Below, piece by piece: positions 34,533 to 43,415 of a stretch of DNA of 64,000 nucleotides. This DNA is from Pseudaminobacter soli (ex Zhang et al. 2022). Its GTDB lineage: Bacteria; Pseudomonadota; Alphaproteobacteria; Rhizobiales; Rhizobiaceae. Both the position numbers and the translations under genes were made by a program. Positions within the stretch are counted from its first letter, which is position 1; each line of letters begins with the position of its first letter. The stretch is from contig NZ_JABVCF010000003.1 in the NCBI RefSeq assembly GCF_014595955.1, forward strand, positions 310,001 to 374,000, given 5' to 3'. The notes beneath the pieces are model-generated. The model worked only from the letters and a program-made list of their open reading frames with translations, made no database searches and was not told where the DNA came from.

Positions 34533-35627
34533 TCACTCTCCCGGCAGAATGTGCGTGACCTCGGGCCGCCACGACACCCAGACCTTTGCCCCCGGCGCCA
34601 GATTGAGATCGCCGAGTTCGTCATGACTCTTCTGCGCCTTGATCTCGATGCGCTCGGCTCCCTCCAGATGGATGATGGCGGTGGCGCCGACAAACTCCTC
34701 GCCCACGACGGAGGCCTGCAGTCCGTTATAGCCATCGGAGGGCGGCTGATTGCTCAGGTGCACGCGGTCGCCGGACACGACGAATGTCGCCTTGTCTCCC
34801 TTCGACAGCGGCTTGGCCGTGTTCGGAGCGACGTCGAAATCCCCGGCCGGCGTCGAGATCCTGATTGCCTCCCCGTTCACATTCGACACCTTCCCCGCGA
34901 AGATATTGGACGAGCCAAGAAATTCGGCGACGAATTTCGTCCGCGGCGCGCGATAAATCTCCTGCGGGTTGCCGATCTGCTCGATCCGCCCGCGGCTCAT
35001 GATGACCACGCGGTCGGCCATGGAAAACGCTTCCGACTGGCTGTGCGTGACATAGACGAAGGTAATGCCGAGTTCGCGCTGCAGATTGGACAGCACCGTC
35101 TGCATGCGCACCTTGAGATGAGCGTCGAGGGCCGACAGCGGCTCGTCCAGAAGCAGGATCGGCGGCTCCGTCACGAGCGAACGTGCGAGCGCTACGCGCT
35201 GGCGCTGGCCGCCGGAGAGATGTGCGACGTTGCGGTCAGCAAATTCGGTGATCTGCATGCGCTCCAGCCAACGGTCGACGCGGCGCAGGCGCTCCGCCTT
35301 CTCGACACCGCGCATGCGCAGGCTAAACTCGACATTCTCCCGGACCGTCAGAAAGGGAAAGAGCGCCAGGCTCTGCCACACCATTGGCGTGTCCCGCTGC
35401 CAGGTCGGCAGATCGTTGATGCGCTTGCCGGCGAGCCGGATCTCGCCCTCGCTCGGCGCCTCCAGTCCAGCCAGCATGCGCAGCGTCGTGGTCTTGCCGC
35501 AGCCGCTCGAGCCCATGATCGCGAGGAACTCGCCCTTGCGGATCTCCAGGTTGAAATCCTCGACAGCAACGAAGCTGCCGTAGCGCTTGGCGACGCCGTC
35601 GAAAACGACGAGGGCCTGTTCGGTCAT
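34533..35627 (-). CDS. Polyamine-type ABC transporter ATP-binding protein (PotA-like)
   Basis: A 364-residue ATPase with Walker A GSSGCGKTT, signature LSGGQRQRV, Walker B ILLLDEPLSALD and switch VTHSQSEA, followed by a TOBE domain. The Q-loop region MVWQSLALFPFLTV has WQS instead of the usual FQS/FQD. The ATG overlaps the stop of the permease gene upstream (ATGA), so the operon is tightly coupled. With neighbours it forms a PotABCD-type importer next to creatininase and creatinase genes; its substrate may be creatinine, creatine or a related guanidino compound. Confidence 0.9.
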   Translation of the reverse strand: MTEQALVVFDGVAKRYGSFVAVEDFNLEIRKGEFLAIMGSSGCGKTTTLRMLAGLEAPSEGEIRLAGKRINDLPTWQRDTPMVWQSLALFPFLTVRENVEFSLRMRGVEKAERLRRVDRWLERMQITEFADRNVAHLSGGQRQRVALARSLVTEPPILLLDEPLSALDAHLKVRMQTVLSNLQRELGITFVYVTHSQSEAFSMADRVVIMSRGRIEQIGNPQEIYRAPRTKFVAEFLGSSNIFAGKVSNVNGEAIRISTPAGDFDVAPNTAKPLSKGDKATFVVSGDRVHLSNQPPSDGYNGLQASVVGEEFVGATAIIHLEGAERIEIKAQKSHDELGDLNLAPGAKVWVSWRPEVTHILPGE

Positions 35628-36460
35628 CACAGTCCATCTCCGACGGGTTCGGCGGTCTTGGTGCTCGCGCCGCCGCGTTTCATGAGAAGTATCTGGGCGA
35701 GGATCACCAGCGTCATCGAGGCAAGGAAGACGAAGGTGCCGATGACGTTGATGCGGGGGCTCACCTGCCCTTGGAGGAAACCCAGAACCTTGACCGGCAG
35801 CGTCTCGTTGAGGCCCGAAACGAACCAGGCGACGGCGAACTCGTCGAAGGACACCGCCATGGTGATGAACAGCGCCGCAAAGATCGCCGGCCTGCAGAAC
35901 GGCACGACGACATGGCGCATGGCCATCCATTCCGAAGCACCAAGGTTCCAGGCGGCCGCTTCCAGGGAGGGATCCATCTGCGAGAGCCGCAGCCGCACGA
36001 TCGCCATGGCGAATGGGGCGCACATGACCACATGGGCGATGATGACCGAATAGATCGCCCCGGACAGGTTGACGTTCGACAGGAAAGCGAGCATCGCGAG
36101 GCCGAGGATGACCACGGGGATGGTCGGCGGCAGCAGGGCAAGCGCGACGTAGAAGGTCTTGCCGAAGAACTTGTACCGGAAGTCCGTATATGCGGCGCCG
36201 AAGCCGATCGCCGTAGCCAGAACCGACACGATCACACCAGCGATCAGCGTGTTACGCAGTCCCTCCCAGACGAGGGGATCATTTGCGACCGCCTCGTACC
36301 AAATCGTCGAGAATCCGCCGAGCGGAAGCGACGGAAATCGGTCGACATTGAACGAGAAGACGAAACTGGCGGCAATCGGCGCGAAGATGAACGCGAACGC
36401 CAGCAGGATGTAGAGCCTGAGCGCCCAGTCGATCAGGCGGCTGCGATTGAAGTCGCTCAT
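35627..36460 (-). CDS. ABC transporter permease (PotC-like)
   Basis: A 277-residue inner-membrane permease with six predicted helices. The ATPase-contacting EAA loop reads SLEAAAWNLGASEWMAMRHVVVP. The N-terminus (LIDWALRLYILLAFAFIFAPIAASFVFSFN) is characteristic of PotC-type subunits. It overlaps both neighbours by a few bases (ATGA junctions), so its expression is coupled to the PotB-like gene before it and the ATPase after it. Confidence 0.9.
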   Translation of the reverse strand: MSDFNRSRLIDWALRLYILLAFAFIFAPIAASFVFSFNVDRFPSLPLGGFSTIWYEAVANDPLVWEGLRNTLIAGVIVSVLATAIGFGAAYTDFRYKFFGKTFYVALALLPPTIPVVILGLAMLAFLSNVNLSGAIYSVIIAHVVMCAPFAMAIVRLRLSQMDPSLEAAAWNLGASEWMAMRHVVVPFCRPAIFAALFITMAVSFDEFAVAWFVSGLNETLPVKVLGFLQGQVSPRINVIGTFVFLASMTLVILAQILLMKRGGASTKTAEPVGDGL

Positions 36461-37335
36461 CGTCCACGCTCCCGGTATGCATAGCTCACGGCGGCGAAGG
36501 CTACGGCGAGTAGGGTTGCGATCATCATCAGCGCGATCACTGCCGCCCGCGGCCATTGCTGGCCCGACTTGGTGGTGTCGGTGATCAGGATCGAGAGCGT
36601 CGGCGGGTCGCCGCCACCGAGATAGAGCGGGCTGACGAAGTCGCCAAAGGTCAGGATGAAGCAGAACAGCGCCGCAATGACCAGGCCCACCTTCGCCGCC
36701 GGGACGATCACCTCGAACACCGTCCGCAACCGGCCGCAGCGCAGATTATGCGCCGCCTCGATCAGGGTCTTGTCGACGAACATCAGGCTGAAGAGCTGCA
36801 GGAGCACGACGAGCGGCAGGCTGAGGGTGACATAGCCGACCATCGTTCCGAACACGGAGTTGAGCATGCCGAAGGGCCCGAGGCCGATCTTGGCGAAAAG
36901 CGCGTTGATGATGCCGTTGTCGGAGAGAAAGATCTGCCAGGAATAGACGCGCACCAGGTAGCTGGTGAAGAACGGGATGACCATCAGGAAGATCGCCCAG
37001 CGCCGCGCCGCCTCCGACAGTTTAAAGGCGATGCCGTAGGCACAGGGGAATGCCAGCGCGCTGGTGATGACCGCTGCTGAGGCGGCGAGCGCCAGCGTGC
37101 GGAAATACGCCTCCCAGAAGACGCTCCGGCCGAGCATTCTCACCCAGTTGTCGGGATTGAAGTCGGGCTCCATTCGGAAGTTGCGGACCGACCAGAAGCT
37201 GAGCGCGATCAGAAAGAGCAACGGCGCCAGGAAGAACAGCAGTTGCCAGACCAGCATCGGCAGCGAGAATGTCAGGCCGTAGACTGTGATCGATTTCCGG
37301 GAGGAAATTCCCTTACGCGATTGAATTATGGGCAC
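36457..37335 (-). CDS. ABC transporter permease (PotB-like)
   Basis: A 292-residue permease with six predicted helices. The loop FVDKTLIEAAHNLRCGRLRTVFEVIVP is the EAA motif. It starts at GTG 37335, supported by AAGGAG 7 nt upstream, rather than the GTG at 37365, which lies inside a hairpin. It follows the binding-protein gene and shares a 4-nt overlap with the PotC-like gene. Confidence 0.88.
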   Translation of the reverse strand: MPIIQSRKGISSRKSITVYGLTFSLPMLVWQLLFFLAPLLFLIALSFWSVRNFRMEPDFNPDNWVRMLGRSVFWEAYFRTLALAASAAVITSALAFPCAYGIAFKLSEAARRWAIFLMVIPFFTSYLVRVYSWQIFLSDNGIINALFAKIGLGPFGMLNSVFGTMVGYVTLSLPLVVLLQLFSLMFVDKTLIEAAHNLRCGRLRTVFEVIVPAAKVGLVIAALFCFILTFGDFVSPLYLGGGDPPTLSILITDTTKSGQQWPRAAVIALMMIATLLAVAFAAVSYAYRERGR

Positions 37336-37351
37336 CCGAACGCTCCTTACA

Positions 37352-37381
37352 ACAAGGGCGGGCACTTGTGCCCGCCCTTGT
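37352..37381. promoter_or_regulatory. Perfect 14-bp inverted repeat between binding-protein and permease genes
   Basis: The arms ACAAGGGCGGGCAC (37352-37365) and GTGCCCGCCCTTGT (37368-37381) pair fully around a TT loop. On the minus-strand transcript this lies 29 nt after the binding-protein stop and just before the AAGGAG of the permease. It probably protects the binding-protein message or attenuates downstream expression. Confidence 0.7.
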
Positions 37382-37410
37382 AACCGGCGACCGATTCCGT
37401 AAGCGGCAGA

Positions 37411-38538
37411 CTACGATCCCTTGTATTCGGACCAGAAGTCGTTCCAGTCTTCAAGACTTTGCTGCACCGGCAGTTGGCGATACTTGATGCGCCCGTTGCG
37501 AATGAGGTCCATGGCATTGGGCTCGTTGAGCAGCATGCCCTGGCGCTTGGCCTCCTCCGGTGTTTCCTTGGCCAGCAGTTCCCAGCCTTTCTTGTTCGGG
37601 ATCATGCAGGGATAGGCGGCCATGTTGGCCGACTTCACCTGGCCTTTGGGCGAGGTGATGTACTGGATCCACTTCTTGGCGAGATCCGCCTTGGTCGAGC
37701 CCTTGCCGATGCAGAAAGATTCCGTGAACTGCAGGCCACCCTCCTCGGGGATGACGCTGCGCACTTTGGCGCCGCTCCGCTCGAGCGTGCCCGTGATCCA
37801 GTCGCCGATACCGGCCATGGCCAGCATCTGGCCATTCTGCAGCGACGCGAATGTGCCGCCGTAGTCGAAGAAGCCGCCGATCTGCGGCCGCAAGGTCTTG
37901 ATCTTTTCCTGGACCGCCTTCCACGCCGCTTCGTCGATGTCGTAGGGACTGGCGTTGCCGTTCAGCAGACTGATCTGGCCGAGGTTCGGCAGATGCCAGT
38001 CGAAATGCCCGACCTTGCCCTTCAGCTTGTCGGCCCAAAAGACATTGTAGGTGGAGGCTTCCTTCTCGGTGATGGCCTCGGTGTTGTAGGCGACGCCGAG
38101 GAAGCCGAAGCGGGTGATGACGGAATAGAGATCGTCGCCCACCCAGTGCCCCGGAAACTTCTGGAACTCCGGGAAGAAGTCGGCAAAGGCATAGTCGGCC
38201 GGATCGAGCTTCTCGATATAGCCGGCGGCGTTGAGCTGCTGGACGTATTCGGCGTCAGAGAGGATAAGGTCGAAGGTTCCGGGAGGCGACTGCGAGATCA
38301 GCCCAAGCATGTTGTCGCCGCCGGTGTAGTATTTCGGCTTGAACTTAACGTTGTTCTCGGCTTCGAACTCTGCGACCACATCGGGTTCGGCATGGCCGTA
38401 CCAGGCCAGCATGGTGAGTTCGACGGGCGCGGCAAAGGCAAGCCGGCTCAGATAGGGCATTGCGAGCGCACTTCCCCCCAGAATGCTCGCGCCCTTCAAT
38501 ATTTCGCGCCGGTTACGCCGGCCCAACAGCGTCGACAT
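37411..38538 (-). CDS. ABC transporter substrate-binding protein (PotD-like), Tat-exported
   Basis: A 375-residue periplasmic protein. The N-terminus RRNRREILKG followed by a mild hydrophobic stretch is a twin-arginine signal, so export of a folded protein is likely. The mature part (LTMLAWYGHAEPDVVAEFEAENNVKFKP, FDLILSDAEYVQQL) fits the PotD/extracellular-binding family 1/8 group. GGAGGAG precedes the ATG at 38538. It is the first gene of a four-gene importer and lies 94 bp downstream of a LysR gene on the same strand. The ligand is unknown; adjacent creatinine genes point to a guanidino compound. Confidence 0.88.
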   Translation of the reverse strand: MSTLLGRRNRREILKGASILGGSALAMPYLSRLAFAAPVELTMLAWYGHAEPDVVAEFEAENNVKFKPKYYTGGDNMLGLISQSPPGTFDLILSDAEYVQQLNAAGYIEKLDPADYAFADFFPEFQKFPGHWVGDDLYSVITRFGFLGVAYNTEAITEKEASTYNVFWADKLKGKVGHFDWHLPNLGQISLLNGNASPYDIDEAAWKAVQEKIKTLRPQIGGFFDYGGTFASLQNGQMLAMAGIGDWITGTLERSGAKVRSVIPEEGGLQFTESFCIGKGSTKADLAKKWIQYITSPKGQVKSANMAAYPCMIPNKKGWELLAKETPEEAKRQGMLLNEPNAMDLIRNGRIKYRQLPVQQSLEDWNDFWSEYKGS

Positions 38539-38632
38539 GGAACTCCTCCCCTTTTTCCATTAGTTTCCGCAAGGGTATTTTTGGTCCATGCATTTGGAAA
38601 ATTAATTCTAATAATCTCTACATTAACGGCCT

Positions 38633-39547
38633 TTATTGATAGTCCAGCTTTGCATGGCGCTTCACGGGATCGCCGGATACCCCCGCCTCGTCCAGACGAC
38701 CGATAACATGATTGACCAGCCTGATCCCGGCGTCCGACAGCCTCGGGTGTTTGTAGAACAGCCCCACGCGTATCTCCGCGAGCGCCGGAAATCCGTCCGC
38801 CTCTTCAAGGACACGCATGCCGGAAAGCATCGTATATCGGGTGAGCGCGCTGACGCCGAGACCGTTGATGACCGCGTTCTGCAGGCCGCTTACGCCAGAC
38901 CCCGTATAGGCGATCCGCCAACGCATCTGGGCTCCGTCGAGTGCTTGGATCATTCGCGCCCGGTAAGCGCATCCTTCCGGATGCGCCGCCAAGGGAATGC
39001 CTCGTGTCGGATCTACGGTGAAGTCCTTGGCGGCCGCCCAGATGGGGCGTTCGATCCATGATCGGGACAGGTATTGAGCGCGTTCTCCGTTGACCATTGC
39101 GACAGCGACATCCAGTTCGTCGGCGCGCAGGCGGTCAAGAATATCCGCGCTCCAGCCGCAATGCAGTTCCAGTGAAATCTCTGGGTTTCGTCGCGTGTAC
39201 TCAGTGATAACACCTTGCAGAAAGGCGACGGCGTAATCGTTGGGGAGACCTACGCGCAGGACGCCGGCGATCCGAGCGCGATTGAAGTAGGAAGCCGCCT
39301 CGTCGTTGAGGCGCAGGATCTCGCGCGCATAGCTCAGGAGCATTTCTCCCTCGCTGGTGAGAAGCAGTGTTCGGCCGACTTGTCTGATGACGGGGGCGCC
39401 TACTAGTTCTTCGAGCCTGCGGATCTGTAGGGAGATCGCGGGCTGTGTGCGTCCCAGCGCGTCGCCCGCCTTTGTAAAGGCACCAAGATCTATCACCGAT
39501 ACGAAAGTGCGTAGCAGGTCAGTCTGGAAATTGGTGAAGCTACGCAT
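38633..39547 (-). CDS. LysR-family transcriptional regulator, probable controller of the creatinine cluster
   Basis: A 304-residue LysR protein with N-terminal helix-turn-helix LLRTFVSVIDLGAFTKAGDALGRTQPAISLQIRRLEELVG and a co-inducer domain (LRVGLPNDYAVAFLQGVI...). ATG 39547 has GAGAG 6 nt upstream; ATG 39553 is an alternative. It lies between the importer operon and the divergent creatininase gene, with 91 bp of A+T-rich DNA (39548-39638) as shared control region, the usual layout for a LysR regulator and its target. Confidence 0.88.
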   Translation of the reverse strand: MRSFTNFQTDLLRTFVSVIDLGAFTKAGDALGRTQPAISLQIRRLEELVGAPVIRQVGRTLLLTSEGEMLLSYAREILRLNDEAASYFNRARIAGVLRVGLPNDYAVAFLQGVITEYTRRNPEISLELHCGWSADILDRLRADELDVAVAMVNGERAQYLSRSWIERPIWAAAKDFTVDPTRGIPLAAHPEGCAYRARMIQALDGAQMRWRIAYTGSGVSGLQNAVINGLGVSALTRYTMLSGMRVLEEADGFPALAEIRVGLFYKHPRLSDAGIRLVNHVIGRLDEAGVSGDPVKRHAKLDYQ

Positions 39548-39638
39548 TTGCATCTCTCATGCCGGGATGATGAATATAAATTTCTCATATTGAAGCACAG
39601 GCAGCAATTATCTCTCGGTGTAAAACTGTGAGGTTATC

Positions 39639-40412
39639 ATGCCTGCTGAAACAGTCTTCGCGGCCGAGTTGTCTTGGCCGGACTATGATGCGAAGGTGCG
39701 CGACGGTTCCGTGCCTATCCTGGTGCCGATCGGCTCCATGGAGCAGCACGGCCATCACATGCCGATGCATGTCGACGTGCTCCTTCCCGTCGAATTCGCG
39801 CGGCGCGCTGCCAGCTCTGTTGGCGCCCTGGTGGCGCCGCCTTTCACCTACGGTTACAAGTCGCATCAGAAATCCGGCGGCGGCAATCATCTGCCGGGCA
39901 CCACCAGCCTGGACGGCGCAACGCTGGTGGCGGCGCTGCGCGACGTCATCAAGGAATTCGCCCGTCACGGGGTCAGGAAGATCTGCCTCGTCAACGGGCA
40001 CTTCGAAAATTCCTGGTTCATCGTCGAAGGCATCGACCTGGCTCTCCGGGAACTGCGCTGGGGCGGCGTCGACGACATGAAGATCGTGGTGCTCTCCTAT
40101 TGGGATTTCGTCGACAAGCAGACGATCGCTCGGCTTTATCCGGATGGTTTCACCGGCTGGGATCTCGAGCATGGCGGCGTGCTCGAGACATCGCTGATGC
40201 TCGCCCTCTATCCGCATCTGGTGAATGTCGACCGCGCCGTCGATCACGCCCCGGCGAGCTTTCCACCCTACGACGTCTATCCGCCAAAGCCGAAGTGGAC
40301 GCCGAAGAGCGGCACCCTCTCCTCACCGAAGGAGGCCTCGAAGGAAAAGGGCGAGATCCTGCTCGACATCTGCACGCGCGGCATCATCGAAGCGTTGAAG
40401 GCGGAATTTTGA
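39639..40412 (+). CDS. Creatininase (creatinine amidohydrolase)
   Basis: The 257-residue metalloenzyme opens the ring of creatinine to give creatine. Metal ligands of the creatininase fold are visible: Glu35 and His37 in GSMEQHG, Asp46 in MHVDVLLP, His121 in NGHFEN and Glu123. GWDLEHGGVLETSLMLALYP is the C-terminal conserved block. It is followed by a strong terminator and lies opposite a creatinase gene, which makes creatinine the most likely substrate within this broad amidohydrolase family. Confidence 0.9.
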   Translation: MPAETVFAAELSWPDYDAKVRDGSVPILVPIGSMEQHGHHMPMHVDVLLPVEFARRAASSVGALVAPPFTYGYKSHQKSGGGNHLPGTTSLDGATLVAALRDVIKEFARHGVRKICLVNGHFENSWFIVEGIDLALRELRWGGVDDMKIVVLSYWDFVDKQTIARLYPDGFTGWDLEHGGVLETSLMLALYPHLVNVDRAVDHAPASFPPYDVYPPKPKWTPKSGTLSSPKEASKEKGEILLDICTRGIIEALKAEF

Positions 40413-40430
40413 AACCGATCAACACAAGCA

Positions 40431-40462
40431 AAGGGCCGCGAGAATGTCGCGGCCCTTCTTTT
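40431..40462 (+). terminator. Rho-independent terminator after the creatininase gene
   Basis: The arms AAGGGCCGCGA (40431-40441) and TCGCGGCCCTT (40447-40457) form a perfect stem closed by GAATG and followed by CTTTT. It lies 19 nt after the stop. Confidence 0.9.
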
Positions 40463-40689
40463 CGACCCAAATAGTATCGCAACCCGTCAAACGCTGTGCC
40501 GTGGAAGGTCCGCCTGCTCACGATGCTCTGCGTCTACCGGGTTCGACGCTTCGCACGAGGTCCCAAGCATCAGCCTTCTTATCCATCCGCCAAGACCGCT
40601 TCGGGGCGAAATAGTCTCGCGGCGCGGAGCGCAGCGGTCACGCCAACCCGCCGGCAGCGGCGGGCAATCGTGCGGAATGACCGGGGCCA

Positions 40690-41916
40690 TCAGTTCCGGA
40701 TGACGTTGTGCTCGGGTCCGAACGGGAAGCCGCTGATGTTATCGGCCCCATCTTCCTTGACGATGAGGATGTCATGCTCGCGGTAGCCGCCGGCGCCCGG
40801 AACACCCTCGGGCAGCATCACCATCGGCTCCATCGACACGACCATGCCGGGCTTCAGGACCGTGTCGATGTCCTCGCGCAGTTCCACGCCGGCCTCGCGG
40901 CCGTAGTAGTGGCAGAGCACGCCGAAGGAGTGGCCGTAGCCGAAGGAGCGGTACTTCAACAGGTCCCACTGCCGGTACATGTCGTTGAGCTCCAGCGCGA
41001 TGTCCTTGCAGCGCGCGCCCGGCTTGATGAGTTCGAGACCGCGGCGGTGCACGGCGACGTTCTTCTCCCAGATGTCGAGGCTGGCGTCATCGACGTGGTC
41101 GCAGAACAGCGTGCGCTCCAGCGCCGTGTAGTAGCCGAAGATCATCGGAAATGTGTTGAGCGACAGGATATCGCCCGACTGGATCACACGGTTGGTGACC
41201 GGGTTGTGCGCGCCGTCGGTGTTGATGCCCGACTGGAACCAGGTCCAGGTGTCCATCAGTTCGACGAAGGGGAACGATTTGGCGATCTCGCGGATCATCG
41301 CATTGGTGGTGGCGATCGCCACCTCGTGCTCGGGTACGCCGGCCTTGATGGCCGCCGCGCAGGCGGCACCGCCGACGTCACAGATGCGCGCGCCCTCACG
41401 GATCAGCTTGTGCTCCTCCGCCGACTTGATGGTGCGCATCCACATCGACGGCTGGCCGACATCGACAAACTCGACGCCGGGCAGCGCCTCTTCGAGCTGG
41501 CGGCGGAAGTCGAGCGAGATATGGTCGAACTCGATGCCGATCCGCTTGGCGCCGGGGGTGAGTTGGCGCACGGCCTGGTAGTAGTTGTCGCGGCGCCAGT
41601 CGGTGTAGGTGATGTTGTCGCCGAAGCTGCGGCGCCACGGCTGGCCGCCATCGATGCCGGCGGAGATGGTGGTCGCCTTGTCATGGTCGATGACCATGCC
41701 GTACTTGCGGCCGAAATAGCAGTACAGCCAGCCGGAATAGTAGTTGATGCAGTGATAGGAGGTGAACAGCGCCGCATCGACATTGTTCTTGGCCATCCAG
41801 CCGCGAACGTCGTTCTGGCGGCGGCTCATCTCGGCGTCCGAGAACGGGGAGAATTCTTTCTCGCCATTGTGCCACTTCATCACGTGCAGCATATCGTCGG
41901 TGACAGGCGTGCTCAT
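40690..41916 (-). CDS. Creatinase (creatine amidinohydrolase)
   Basis: A 408-residue pita-bread-fold enzyme hydrolysing creatine to sarcosine and urea. It closely follows remembered Pseudomonas creatinase: FTSYHCINYYSGWLYCYFGR, ISAGIDGGQPWRR, MDTWTWFQSGINTDGAHNPVT (catalytic His237), FGYGHSFGVLCHYYGREAGVELREDIDTVL and MEPMVMLPEGVPGAGGYREHDIL. The metal ligands of related aminopeptidases are not needed in this family. It is convergent with creatininase, forming the two-step route from creatinine to sarcosine. Sarcosine oxidation and urease genes are not in the window. Confidence 0.95.
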   Translation of the reverse strand: MSTPVTDDMLHVMKWHNGEKEFSPFSDAEMSRRQNDVRGWMAKNNVDAALFTSYHCINYYSGWLYCYFGRKYGMVIDHDKATTISAGIDGGQPWRRSFGDNITYTDWRRDNYYQAVRQLTPGAKRIGIEFDHISLDFRRQLEEALPGVEFVDVGQPSMWMRTIKSAEEHKLIREGARICDVGGAACAAAIKAGVPEHEVAIATTNAMIREIAKSFPFVELMDTWTWFQSGINTDGAHNPVTNRVIQSGDILSLNTFPMIFGYYTALERTLFCDHVDDASLDIWEKNVAVHRRGLELIKPGARCKDIALELNDMYRQWDLLKYRSFGYGHSFGVLCHYYGREAGVELREDIDTVLKPGMVVSMEPMVMLPEGVPGAGGYREHDILIVKEDGADNISGFPFGPEHNVIRN

Positions 41917-41982
41917 TGGTTCCCTCTTTGAAGACCTGCCGCCAGCATACGAAATCAGCTAAATTTCCAAAATTTATTGACG

Positions 41983-41996
41983 TAATGCAGGCATTA
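41983..41996. promoter_or_regulatory. Candidate operator upstream of creatinase
   Basis: The inverted repeat TAATGC-AG-GCATTA (41983-41996) lies 67 nt upstream of the creatinase ATG in an A+T-rich patch. It is framed by CCAAAAT (41967-41973) and ATTTTGG (42009-42015), also inverted. The nested symmetry suggests regulator binding, possibly by the LysR protein encoded at 38.6-39.5 kb. Confidence 0.45.
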
Positions 41997-42194
41997 ACAT
42001 TCCAAATGATTTTGGCTGCACGCGCCCGCGGCCGAATGGGATCGGGCAGATGACTGCTGAGCGTGGCGTTCGACGGGTGAACCCGGGCGGCAATAGGGAT
42101 TCAGAACTCAATGAGGCGCATTAGTCTCGGCCACACTCGGGATGCCGGTGTGGAGGCGCCGAGAAGCCCGGAGCTTTTCTGGTGGGGAGTGCGC

Positions 42195-43391
42195 CTAGTC
42201 GGAGCCGCCCTGTTCTTCCACCTTGAACGCTTCGAGGACCTCGTAACAGGCCGCAAGCGGGTGGTAGTCCGTCTTCGCCGCAGGACTCTTCTCGTTGCTG
42301 TACTTGTTGCCAGCCGCGTCGAGGACGCGGAACCAGCCGCCGTAGCGATGGTCGACGAAATGGCGATCGGCATACCGCCAATGCCGGTCGTACCAGTCCC
42401 AGTACTCCGGATTGCCTGTACGCAGGGCCAGAAGTGCGGCCGCCGCGATCGCCTCGGCGCTGACCCAGTAGTAGCGGTCGGTGTCGAGGATGGTCCCGTC
42501 GGGTGCGAAGGCATAGTCGATGCCTCCCGTCGCCGGATCGAAGGCTTTGTTCATAGCCACCCGGAAGAGCCGCTCCGCGGTCGGTAGGTGCCAGGGCTCG
42601 GGCCGGTAGCGCTCAAGAATGACGAGGAGCTTGGCCCACTCGACGAAGTGGCCCGGCAGGTAGCCGTAGGGCTTGAACAAGTCCTTGGGATTGTCGCGAT
42701 TGAACTCCCAATCCGGCGTCCAGTCGGTGCGATAGTGCTCCCAGATCAGTCCGTCGCTCGCCAGGTCGACGCAGATCCGGCGCGCCAGCGTTGCGGCGCG
42801 CGCGATGTAGCGCTCCTCGCCGGTCGCCTCGTAGGCGGCGATCATCGCCTCGCACATATGCATGTTGCAGTTCTGGCCGCGATAGGCCGAGACGGCGGAC
42901 CAGTCTCCCGCCGCGATCTCGTCGACATAGAGCCGAGCCTCCGGCTCCCGGAAGCGCCTTTCGAGAAGGTCGTAGGTCTCGGCGACCACCTCCGCCGCCG
43001 TCGGGATGCCGGCCCTGGCGGCGCCGGCAGCCGCCAGCAGGACGAAGGCGTGGCCGTAGCAATGGCGGGTCGGATCGGCGACGCGGGTCTCGTCCAGCAC
43101 CCAGGCGTAGCCGCCATCGGGCTGCCGATGATGATTGGCGAGGAATTTCAGCCCGTGCGAGGCCGCCTCGCGAAACGCCTCCTCGTCGAACAGCATGCTG
43201 CAGAGCGCGAAATTGTAGGTGAAGCGGCAGGTCCCGACGAGATGCTTGGTACGGGCATCGAAGATGGTGCCATCGTCTAGGAACTGGTTGATGAACCCGC
43301 CGTGGCGGCGATCGATGCAGGCCGGGTGGTAGAAGTCGATGATGCTGTGGATCTGATCTCGCAAGAAAGCCTTGTCTCGATAGTTCGGCAT
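42195..43391 (-). CDS. AGE-family sugar 2-epimerase/isomerase
   Basis: A 398-residue (alpha/alpha)6-barrel protein of the N-acylglucosamine 2-epimerase family. Family features include GGFINQFLDDG, CRFTYNFALCSML, RHCYGHAFVLLAAAGAARAG with a catalytic-type histidine, YRGQNCNMHMCEAMIAAYEATG, PGHFVEWAKLLVIL and DYHPLAACYEVLEAF. Relatives interconvert mannose/fructose, mannose/glucose or cellobiose. GGAGGGGGAG precedes the ATG. It is the last gene of the sugar operon that begins near 53 kb. Confidence 0.88.
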   Translation of the reverse strand: MPNYRDKAFLRDQIHSIIDFYHPACIDRRHGGFINQFLDDGTIFDARTKHLVGTCRFTYNFALCSMLFDEEAFREAASHGLKFLANHHRQPDGGYAWVLDETRVADPTRHCYGHAFVLLAAAGAARAGIPTAAEVVAETYDLLERRFREPEARLYVDEIAAGDWSAVSAYRGQNCNMHMCEAMIAAYEATGEERYIARAATLARRICVDLASDGLIWEHYRTDWTPDWEFNRDNPKDLFKPYGYLPGHFVEWAKLLVILERYRPEPWHLPTAERLFRVAMNKAFDPATGGIDYAFAPDGTILDTDRYYWVSAEAIAAAALLALRTGNPEYWDWYDRHWRYADRHFVDHRYGGWFRVLDAAGNKYSNEKSPAAKTDYHPLAACYEVLEAFKVEEQGGSD

Positions 43392-43415
43392 CGCTCCCCC
43401 TCCCCTTCCCTTCAG

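Noticed and set aside
36556-38706. Several long plus-strand frames opposite the 36-38.5 kb ABC genes
   Set aside because: They mirror the minus-strand transporter genes and show no independent conservation or start signals.
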